Shown here piece by piece: positions 41,896 through 49,140 of a stretch of 64,000 nucleotides of DNA. The stretch is from the NCBI RefSeq assembly GCF_010686725.1, contig NZ_JAAGWZ010000002.1, positions 186,001 through 250,000 of the forward strand, read 5' to 3'. Positions within the stretch are counted from its first letter, which is position 1; each line of letters opens with the position of its first letter. The notes beneath the pieces are model-generated. The model was not told where the DNA came from. It ran no database searches and saw only the letters and a program-made list of their open reading frames with translations. The DNA is from Galbitalea soli (GTDB taxonomy: Bacteria > Actinomycetota > Actinomycetes > Actinomycetales > Microbacteriaceae). The position numbers and the translations under genes were made by a program.

Positions 41896-43380
41896 ATGCG
41901 ACCTCCCGTCTTCTTCCAGCCCGTCACCGGATGGGTCGGCGACGTGATCCCGGTCGCGCATGACGGCGCCTTCTGGCTGTACTACCTGCACGAACTCCGC
42001 GCCGATCCGAAGCCCGGCACGCCCTGGAATCTCGTGACCACGACCCACGGCGTCGACTTCGACGACCGCGGCGTCGCCTTCCCGCACGGCGGCCCCGATG
42101 ACCCCGACTTCAACGTGTACACCGGGAGCATCGTCCGGGGCCCGGACGGCATCCACCACCTCTTCTACACGGGCCAGAATCCTCGCCGCCTGGGCGCCGA
42201 CGGCCAGCCCCTGCAGCTCGTGATGCACGCGACGAGCGACGATGGCATGGCGAGCTGGAGCCGCCACGGCGAGCACACCGTGGGTGCCCCGGAGGGCTTC
42301 GAGACGGCCGACTGGCGAGACCCCTTCGTCTTCCAGGATGACCGCACCGGCCTCTGGCGCATGCTCGTCGCCGCGCGGCACGACTCCGGCCCCGCCCGTC
42401 GCCGCGGTGTGATCGCGCAGCTGACCTCGCCGGATCTGGTGCACTGGACCCCGGTCGACCCCTTCTGGGACCCGCGCCGCTACGTGACCCACGAGTGCCC
42501 GGACGTCTTCCGTTGGGGCGACTGGTGGTACCTCGTCTACTCGGAGTTCACCGACTCCTTCACCACCCGGTACCGCATGGCGCGCACCCCGGACGGCCCC
42601 TGGCTGGTGCCCGAGCACGACTCGGTCGACGGTCGCGCCTTCTACGCGTCGAAGTCGGCCGAGCTCGGCGGTCGCCGCTTCTTCTTCGGCTGGATCGCGA
42701 CGAAGGAGAGATCCCGCGATGACGGCGCGTGGCAGTGGGCCGGAACGATGTCGGTACTCGAGGCGCACCAGCGGGCCGACGGCACGCTCGGCTTCGGCTT
42801 CGCTCCCGAGCTCCTCGACAGCTTCACCGAGCGCCTGGATGTCGCCCTTCCGTCGCCGCTGCCGCTGGCACTCCGGGTGCCCGACGGCTATGCGAGCGCG
42901 GTCTCCACGACCGTGCTTCCCGCGCAATACCGTGCGCGTCTCGTCGTCGACATCGCAGGGGGCACCACCGAGTGCGGTCTGCTGCTGCGCGCGAGCGCCG
43001 ACGGCGACGAGGGCTACGTGATCCGCCTGGAGCCCAGGCGCGGCCGGATGGTCTTCGATCGCTGGCCGCGTGCGGTCACGGGAGCCGCCCAGTGGCAGGT
43101 CTCCGGTGACGTTCCCTTCGTGATCGAGCTCGAGCGGCCCTGCGATCTCGGGCCGGGCGAGCACACCCTCGACGTGGTCGTCGATGACGATCTCTGCGTG
43201 GCCGTCCTCGATGGACAGGTCGCGCTGAGCACGCGCATCTACGACCGAACAGACGGGCGAATTGGCGTATTCGCCGGTGAGGGATCCGCGGTCATCCGCG
43301 ACCTTCACGTCTTCCAACGCGCCGAAACCGCAACACCCTCACCACTATTGTCCCAATCAAAGGAGATGGAAGAACAATGA
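41896..43380 (+). CDS. Cytoplasmic GH32 protein, Aec43-like subfamily
   Basis: A 494-residue GH32 enzyme without signal peptide. The usual W-x-N-D-P-N-G motif is replaced by GWVGDVIPV, with Asp16 as nucleophile; Asp142 (WRDPFV) and Glu200 (THECPDV) complete the triad. This GDVIP form is typical of the E. coli Aec43 (FosGH2)-like group, which acts on fructo-oligosaccharides or other short fructosides. It starts the second fructan operon; no Shine-Dalgarno precedes the ATG. Because it is linked to a levan-type locus it may hydrolyse an unusual fructoside such as a DFA. This is inference. Confidence 0.85.
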   Translation: MRPPVFFQPVTGWVGDVIPVAHDGAFWLYYLHELRADPKPGTPWNLVTTTHGVDFDDRGVAFPHGGPDDPDFNVYTGSIVRGPDGIHHLFYTGQNPRRLGADGQPLQLVMHATSDDGMASWSRHGEHTVGAPEGFETADWRDPFVFQDDRTGLWRMLVAARHDSGPARRRGVIAQLTSPDLVHWTPVDPFWDPRRYVTHECPDVFRWGDWWYLVYSEFTDSFTTRYRMARTPDGPWLVPEHDSVDGRAFYASKSAELGGRRFFFGWIATKERSRDDGAWQWAGTMSVLEAHQRADGTLGFGFAPELLDSFTERLDVALPSPLPLALRVPDGYASAVSTTVLPAQYRARLVVDIAGGTTECGLLLRASADGDEGYVIRLEPRRGRMVFDRWPRAVTGAAQWQVSGDVPFVIELERPCDLGPGEHTLDVVVDDDLCVAVLDGQVALSTRIYDRTDGRIGVFAGEGSAVIRDLHVFQRAETATPSPLLSQSKEMEEQ

Positions 43381-44720
43381 AGAAACCCATTCGCACGGCC
43401 GCGGTCGCGGCGGGCGTCGCGCTCGCCCTCGCGCTCGCCGGCTGCAGCGCGGGAGCATCGAGCTCGGGCTCGGGCAGCATCTCGCCGAGCGGCAAGATCG
43501 TGCCGCGGCAGATCTCCTGGCTGCTCTCCCGGCCGGCGGACGGCGGCGTCATCACCGTGATGAAGCAGATCGCGGCCGACTACGCCGCGAAGCACCCGGG
43601 CTTCTCGCTCAACCTCATCACCACGCCCGACCGCCCGTCGTACATCCAGAAGTACGAGACGCTCGCCGCGGCGAACAAGCTCCCCGAACTCTTCGACACC
43701 GACGCCACCCCCTTCGCCCAGAAGCTCGCGAAGCAGGGCCGGATGATCGACGTCGCGAAGCTCCTGAAGAGCTACGGTCTCTACAACGAGTACCGCCCTG
43801 CGGCCCTCAACTACCAGCGCTTCGACGACGGCTCGCTCTACATGGTGCCGTTCGAGTTCCAGGAGGAGTTCTTCTGGTACAACAAGGCGCTGTTCCAGAA
43901 GGCCGGCGTGAGCGTGCCCGCCACCCTGGACGACTTCCCTGCGATGTGCACCGCGCTGCGCAAGGCGGGCATCACGCCGATCGCGATCGACGGGCAGGAT
44001 CAGTGGCCGCTCGAGCGGTACATCGCCTACCAGCCGTTCCGCGTCGCGGGGCCGAGCTACGTGCAGACGCTCAAGACCGGCAAGGCGAAGTTCAGCGACG
44101 CCCCCGGCCAGAAGGCGATCAACTGGCTCAGCCAGCTCGGCTCGGCCAAGTGCTTCGAGAACGGTTTCTCCTCGGTCGGCTACTCCGACGCGCAGGCGCT
44201 GTTCACCTCGGGCAAGGCGGCGGTCTACAACATCGGAACCTGGGAGCTCAGCAGCCTCGCGACCGACAAGCTGGACCCGTCGGTGCGGAACGACGTCGAC
44301 TACTTCACGCTCCCGACCGACGCCAACTCGGCGACCGCGGCGAACGAGTTCGTGTCGCCGTCCGGAATCGGCATGGCGGTGAGCTCGAAGACCTTCGACC
44401 CGCTCGTGCGCGACTTCCTGAAGTTCGCCCTCACCCGGTACCCGGCGCTCATCGCGGCGACCGGCGCGCTGTCGCCGACCAGCAACGTGACGACCACGAT
44501 TCCGGCTGGCGCGACCCCGCTCTACGCGAAGGCGGTGGCGCAGGCCGACAACCTCGGCACCAAGCTCGCCATGCCGTGGGACACGCAACTCGACCCGACC
44601 ACGAACACGCGGCTCCAGCAGGAGCTCACGCTGCTCGTGCAGGGCAACACGACACCCGCTGAATTCACGAGCACGATGGACGACACGCTCGCCCAGAACG
44701 CTCCGAAGTTCTTCAACTGA
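43377..44720 (+). CDS. Sugar-binding lipoprotein of the second fructan ABC transporter
   Basis: A 447-residue lipoprotein (AAGVALALALAGC, lipobox LAGC) of the family 1 sugar-binding type: ISWLLSRPADGGVITVMKQIAADYAAKHPGFSL, FDTDATPFAQKLAKQGRMID, VPFEFQEEFFWYNKALFQKAG, GKAAVYNIGTWELS. The start overlaps the GH32 stop (ATGA). It probably binds a fructoside from levan or inulin; it is only a distant relative of the binding protein at 32440. Confidence 0.88.
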   Translation: MKKPIRTAAVAAGVALALALAGCSAGASSSGSGSISPSGKIVPRQISWLLSRPADGGVITVMKQIAADYAAKHPGFSLNLITTPDRPSYIQKYETLAAANKLPELFDTDATPFAQKLAKQGRMIDVAKLLKSYGLYNEYRPAALNYQRFDDGSLYMVPFEFQEEFFWYNKALFQKAGVSVPATLDDFPAMCTALRKAGITPIAIDGQDQWPLERYIAYQPFRVAGPSYVQTLKTGKAKFSDAPGQKAINWLSQLGSAKCFENGFSSVGYSDAQALFTSGKAAVYNIGTWELSSLATDKLDPSVRNDVDYFTLPTDANSATAANEFVSPSGIGMAVSSKTFDPLVRDFLKFALTRYPALIAATGALSPTSNVTTTIPAGATPLYAKAVAQADNLGTKLAMPWDTQLDPTTNTRLQQELTLLVQGNTTPAEFTSTMDDTLAQNAPKFFN

Positions 44721-44728
44721 CACCCTGC

Positions 44729-44752
44729 GGTGGGGGGCTCCGGCCCCCCACC
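44729..44752 (+). repeat. Intercistronic hairpin between binding-protein and permease genes
   Basis: Perfect 10-bp stem GGTGGGGGGC / GCCCCCCACC with loop TCCG. Such hairpins often protect the binding-protein mRNA and limit permease synthesis. Confidence 0.65.
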
Positions 44753-44765
44753 CGAAAGGCCCCTC

Positions 44766-45647
44766 ATGCTTCCCAACCGATCACGGCTCTCGGTGCTCGT
44801 GTTCCTGGTGCCGCCGCTGCTGCTCTACGGGGTGGCGGTGCTGCTGCCGATCATCCAGTCGCTCGTGCTCAGCTTCTTCTCGTGGGACGGCATCAGCGCG
44901 ATGCAGTTCGTCGGGGTGCAGAACTACGTGCACATGCTCACGGGCGACAGCGTGTTCTGGCACTCCTTCCTCAACGCGCTCGGCTACCTCGTGATCTGCC
45001 TGGTGCTGCAGCTCGGCGGGGCCCTCGTGGTCGCCAGCCTCCTCACCTCGTTCCGCCGGGGGCGCGAGGTCGTGAAGACGCTCTACCTGCTGCCCGCGGT
45101 GATCTCGACCGTCGCAATCGCCTTCCTCTTCCAGCGCATCTACTCGATCGACCCGGTCGGCCTCATCAACCAGATCCTCGCCTGGCTGGGGCTCGGGGGC
45201 CTCGAGCGGCCCTGGCTGTCTGACATCCACACCGTGCTCGCGGCGGTGTCGATCCCGGAGGGCTGGCGCTTCACCGGTCTCTACATGCTCATCATCTATG
45301 CGGCTCTGCTCGCGGTGCCCCAGGAACTGGAGGAGGCCGCGCGCCTCGACGGTGCCTCGCGCTGGCGCATCTTCACGCAGATCCGGTTCCCCTACATCCG
45401 CCCGGTGTGGACGACGACCACGATCGTCGCCGCCACCTACAGCCTTCGCGGCTTCGACATCCCCTACCTGCTGACCAACGGCGGCCCCGGGCAGTCGTCG
45501 GAGCTCCTCACCACCTACATGTACAAGACGGCCTTCACGAGCACCGACTACGGCTACGCGAGCACGATCTCGGTGTTCATCGTGGTCGAGTGCCTCGTCG
45601 CCGTCGGCCTCATCCTCCTCATGCTCAGAAGAAAGGCGGACGCCTGA
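44766..45647 (+). CDS. Sugar ABC transporter permease (CUT1, MalF type)
   Basis: A 293-residue permease with six membrane segments and the EAA loop QELEEAARLDGASRWRIFTQIRFP. It follows the hairpin by 13 bp. It overlaps the next permease gene by one base (TGATG). Cargo as for the binding protein. Confidence 0.88.
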   Translation: MLPNRSRLSVLVFLVPPLLLYGVAVLLPIIQSLVLSFFSWDGISAMQFVGVQNYVHMLTGDSVFWHSFLNALGYLVICLVLQLGGALVVASLLTSFRRGREVVKTLYLLPAVISTVAIAFLFQRIYSIDPVGLINQILAWLGLGGLERPWLSDIHTVLAAVSIPEGWRFTGLYMLIIYAALLAVPQELEEAARLDGASRWRIFTQIRFPYIRPVWTTTTIVAATYSLRGFDIPYLLTNGGPGQSSELLTTYMYKTAFTSTDYGYASTISVFIVVECLVAVGLILLMLRRKADA

Positions 45648-46549
45648 TGTCATCCACCGGCCTCGCCGCCCGATACCAGTCACGCACCCCCGCCTCGGGT
45701 CGCCCCCGCCGGCGTCGCCGTCGCCCCGACCTGGTTCAGCGCCTCTCGTCGATCCTCGTCGTCGCGATCGTCATCGTGCAGGTGTATCCTCTCGTCTGGC
45801 TGTTCCTCACGAGCGTGCGCACCGAGCACGACTTCACGACGGGCAACGCCTTCGCCCTGCCGTCGTCGATCACCTTCGGCAACTACGGTCGCGCCTTCCA
45901 GGTGGGCAACCTCGGCCTGAACATCGTCAACAGCCTCATCGTGACCATGGGGGCGAACATCCTCATCGTCCTGCTCGGGATGATGGCCGCCTACGCGCTG
46001 CAGGTGCTCGGCTTCCGGCTCAGCCGCGTCGTGCGCGGGCTGTTCCTCATCGGCATCATCGTGCCGGTGCAGATCGCGCTGGTGCCGCTCTTCATCGACT
46101 ACTCCTCGGTCAACCTGCTCGACACCTACCCGTCGATGATCATCCCGCTGGCCGGCTTCGCGCTCCCGATGTCGGTGTACCTCTTCTCGTCGTTCTTCGA
46201 GTACATCCCGCGCGAGACCTACGAGGCCGCGTCGCTCGACGGGGCGGGACCGTATCGCATCTTCGGGCTCATCACCCTCCCGCTCTCGGTGAACACCGTC
46301 GTGACGGTGGTGCTCGTCAACAGCATCTTCATCTGGAACGACTTCATCTTCGCCAACACCTTCGTGCTCTCCGACGGTCTCAAGACGATCCCGCTCGGGT
46401 TGCAGAACTACATCGGGGCGATGGGCAAAGTCGACTGGACGGCCACCTTCGCGGCGGTCTGCGTGACCGTGACACCCCTGCTTCTCGTGTTCCTCGTGCT
46501 CAACAAGGCGATCATCTACGGCCTGGAGAGCGGTGCGACGAAGGGGTGA
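45647..46549 (+). CDS. Sugar ABC transporter permease (CUT1, MalG type)
   Basis: A 300-residue permease with a basic N-terminus (RPRRRRRRPDLVQRL), six membrane segments and the EAA loop RETYEAASLDGAGPYRIFGLITLP; C-terminus IYGLESGATKG. It forms the channel with the preceding protein. As at the first locus no ATPase is encoded nearby. Confidence 0.88.
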   Translation: MSSTGLAARYQSRTPASGRPRRRRRRPDLVQRLSSILVVAIVIVQVYPLVWLFLTSVRTEHDFTTGNAFALPSSITFGNYGRAFQVGNLGLNIVNSLIVTMGANILIVLLGMMAAYALQVLGFRLSRVVRGLFLIGIIVPVQIALVPLFIDYSSVNLLDTYPSMIIPLAGFALPMSVYLFSSFFEYIPRETYEAASLDGAGPYRIFGLITLPLSVNTVVTVVLVNSIFIWNDFIFANTFVLSDGLKTIPLGLQNYIGAMGKVDWTATFAAVCVTVTPLLLVFLVLNKAIIYGLESGATKG

Positions 46550-46585
46550 CGAAGCGCGGTCGGTACACTACGGGCAGGAGGGACT

Positions 46586-47677
46586 GTGACGTCTGAAGAA
46601 GCCTCACCGGGCGGGACCGGCGGCTCGCCGCGACGGCGGTCGGCGGGGCGGGGCACGCAGCCCGTCACCATGCGCGACGTCGCCGACGCCGCCGGGGTCT
46701 CCACCGCGACCGTGTCGATGATCATCAACGACAAGAAGGGCGCGCGCATCGGTGCGGATGCCCGCCGCCGCGTTCGCGAGGCGATCGACGAACTCGGCTA
46801 CCGCCCGAACGCGCTCGCGCAGACGCTCGTGCACGGCAGCTCGCGCTTCATCGGGCTGGTCGCCGACGCCATCGCCACGACCCCCTTCGCCGGACAGATC
46901 ATCCACGGTGCGCAGGACGAGGCGTGGAAGCACGGCTTCGTGCTCCTCGTCGCCAACACGGAGGGCAACGAGGAGGCGGAGCGCGACGCGATCTCCATGA
47001 TGCTCGAGCACAAGGTGCGCGGCATCCTCTACTCCACCTGGTTCCATCGCGCCGCCGAGGTGCCGGAGGCCCTTCGCGAAACCGACTTCGTGCTCGTCAA
47101 CTGCTTCTCGAACGACGGCACCGGCCGCGCGATCGTGCCCGACGAGCGACAGGGCGGTCGCACGGCCACCGAGCTGCTGCTGCAGCAGGGGCACCGTCGC
47201 ATCGCCTTCATCAACGCGACCACCCCGGCACCCGCGCGCACCGGCCGGCTCCTCGGCTACCGGGAGGCGCTCGCCGCCACCGGCATCGCCTTCGACCCTG
47301 CCCTCGTCTTCGAGGCCTACCCCGACCAGGAGGGCGGATACGGGGCCGCCGAACAACTGCTCGGCCTCGGTGTCACCGCCGTGTTCTGCTACAACGACCG
47401 ACTCGCGATGGGGCTCTACGACGCGCTCCGCCAGCGCGGGCTCGCCATCCCCGAGGACATGGCCGTGGTCGGCTTCGACAACCAGGAGGTGATCGCCGCC
47501 CACCTTCGGCCACCGCTTTCCACCGTCGCCCTGCCGCACTACGAGCTCGGCGCCGCGGGAGTGCGGGTGCTGCTCGGCATCGATGCGGCGGCACCGGACG
47601 CGGTCATCCGGCTCGCCTGCCCCGCCACCCCTCGGGAGTCGGCGGGCGAGGGCCTCGCGGATCGGCGCGCGTCCTGA
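46586..47677 (+). CDS. LacI-family regulator of the second fructan operon
   Basis: A 363-residue repressor: HTH MRDVADAAGVSTATVSMIIN, hinge NALAQTLV, sensor domain ending FDNQEVIAAHLRPPLSTVALPHYELG. GTG 46586 has GGAGGG upstream. The likely targets are the TGATWAARCGCTT operators at 41812 and 41859. The sensor domain resembles the two LacI proteins of the inulin locus, implying related inducers. Confidence 0.88.
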   Translation: MTSEEASPGGTGGSPRRRSAGRGTQPVTMRDVADAAGVSTATVSMIINDKKGARIGADARRRVREAIDELGYRPNALAQTLVHGSSRFIGLVADAIATTPFAGQIIHGAQDEAWKHGFVLLVANTEGNEEAERDAISMMLEHKVRGILYSTWFHRAAEVPEALRETDFVLVNCFSNDGTGRAIVPDERQGGRTATELLLQQGHRRIAFINATTPAPARTGRLLGYREALAATGIAFDPALVFEAYPDQEGGYGAAEQLLGLGVTAVFCYNDRLAMGLYDALRQRGLAIPEDMAVVGFDNQEVIAAHLRPPLSTVALPHYELGAAGVRVLLGIDAAAPDAVIRLACPATPRESAGEGLADRRAS

Positions 47678-49122
47678 CCGCCGCGACCGGTCGACCCGCG
47701 CTCCACTTCACCACCCGCCAGAACTGGATCAACGACCCCAACGGCCTGCTCTGGCTGGACGGCACCTGGCACCTGTTCTACCAGCACAACCCCTTCGGCG
47801 CGGCGTGGGGAAACATGAGCTGGGGCCACGCGACCTCCACCGACCTCCTGCACTGGACCGAGCATCCCGTCGCGATCGCCTGCACACCCGAGGAGTCGAT
47901 CTTCTCCGGCTCGGCCGTGCTCGACCGCGCGAACAGCTCCGGCTTCGGCGAACCCGGCCGCCCCGCGATCGTCGCCGTCTACACGAGCGCCCTCGCCTCC
48001 GGCCGTCAGGCGCAGTCGCTCGCCTACAGCACCGACGGCGGGTACCACTGGACGAAATACGAGCAGAACCCGGTGCTCGACCGTGGCTCGACCGCGTTCC
48101 GCGACCCCAAGGTGTTCTGGTACACGGCCGACGACGGCACCGGCTACTGGGTGATGGTCGCGGTCGAGGCGGATGACCACCGCGTGGTCCTCTACCGCTC
48201 CGATACCCTCCGCGAGTGGCACTACCTCAGCGACGTCGGCCCGCTCGACTCGCCGGACGGCCTGTGGGAGTGCCCCGATCTCTTCCGCCTCCCGATCGAC
48301 GGCGACCCGGCGAATCCCGGCTGGGTGCTCATCGTGAGCCGCGACCCGGGACGCACGGGCACCGGCAGCTACACCGCCTACCTCACGGGCGACTTCGACG
48401 GTGAGCGGTTCACCCCGCACCCCGGCGTCGGCCTGCGCCGGGTCGACCACGGCCGGGACTTCTATGCGGGGGTGACCTTTGACGGGGCCCCCGGGGGGCG
48501 ACGCGTCATGCTCGCCTGGCTGAGCAACTGGAACTACGCGGAGGTGACACCGACCGATCCGTGGCGCGGGGCGATGAGCATCCCGCGGGAGCTCGCGCTT
48601 GTCACCGGCGACGGCGCACCCGAACTGACCCAGCGCCTGCCCGCCGAGATCGAGGGCTCCGATAGCTGGGCGAGTCCCGTGACGGTGGCCCCGTTCCTGC
48701 TCGAGGGGCGCCGACCCCTTGCGCTCGAGCTGCCGTCGATCGTCGATCTCGAGCTGGAGCCGCGCGGCGCGACCGCCATCGGCTGGGAGTGGACAGTCGG
48801 CGACACCCTCGTGGCCCGTGTCGAGTACGAACCGGCGTCGTCGCAGCTCACCCTGTCGCGGCCCGACCCGTCGCCGGGCGTGCACCCCACCTTCGCCTCC
48901 GTCGAGCGGTTGACCGTGCCCCTCACCGGCGGCCGACTCCGCCTGCGCCTGCTCCTCGACCACACCTCGATCGAGCTGTTCGCCGATGCCGGCCGCGTCA
49001 CCTGGACCGACGTCGTCTTCCCGGGGGCGGAGAGCGGGGGCGCCGTGGTGTTCGCGCGCGGTGGTCAGGCGCTGGTCGCCGCGACGGTGCGACGCGGCGA
49101 ACGGGGAGACCCGATCCTCTGA
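47674..49122 (+). CDS. Cytoplasmic GH32 fructosidase with apparent CTG start
   Basis: About 482 residues, with no signal peptide. The triad is Asp21 (NWINDPNG), Asp144 (FRDPKV) and Glu199 (WECPDL). It probably hydrolyses imported fructo-oligosaccharides or levanbiose. No ATG, GTG or TTG occurs in frame between the LacI coding end and the catalytic motif; the first ATG (47815) would delete the nucleophile. CTG 47674, which overlaps the LacI stop (CTGA), is the best start and would be translationally coupled. Confidence 0.82.
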   Translation: MTAATGRPALHFTTRQNWINDPNGLLWLDGTWHLFYQHNPFGAAWGNMSWGHATSTDLLHWTEHPVAIACTPEESIFSGSAVLDRANSSGFGEPGRPAIVAVYTSALASGRQAQSLAYSTDGGYHWTKYEQNPVLDRGSTAFRDPKVFWYTADDGTGYWVMVAVEADDHRVVLYRSDTLREWHYLSDVGPLDSPDGLWECPDLFRLPIDGDPANPGWVLIVSRDPGRTGTGSYTAYLTGDFDGERFTPHPGVGLRRVDHGRDFYAGVTFDGAPGGRRVMLAWLSNWNYAEVTPTDPWRGAMSIPRELALVTGDGAPELTQRLPAEIEGSDSWASPVTVAPFLLEGRRPLALELPSIVDLELEPRGATAIGWEWTVGDTLVARVEYEPASSQLTLSRPDPSPGVHPTFASVERLTVPLTGGRLRLRLLLDHTSIELFADAGRVTWTDVVFPGAESGGAVVFARGGQALVAATVRRGERGDPIL

Positions 49123-49134
49123 TCGAGTCTCCCC
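49103..49134. terminator. Bidirectional hairpin between convergent GH32 genes
   Basis: GGGGAGAC (49103-49110) pairs with GTCTCCCC (49127-49134); an inner GATC/GATC pair extends the stem. It lies over the stop of the 47674 gene and before that of the convergent gene. Confidence 0.65.
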
Positions 49135-49140
49135 GCCGGG

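Noticed and set aside
41887-43317. 476-codon ORF opposite the GH32 gene
   Set aside because: Antisense shadow of the GH32 gene, whose catalytic motifs are intact.
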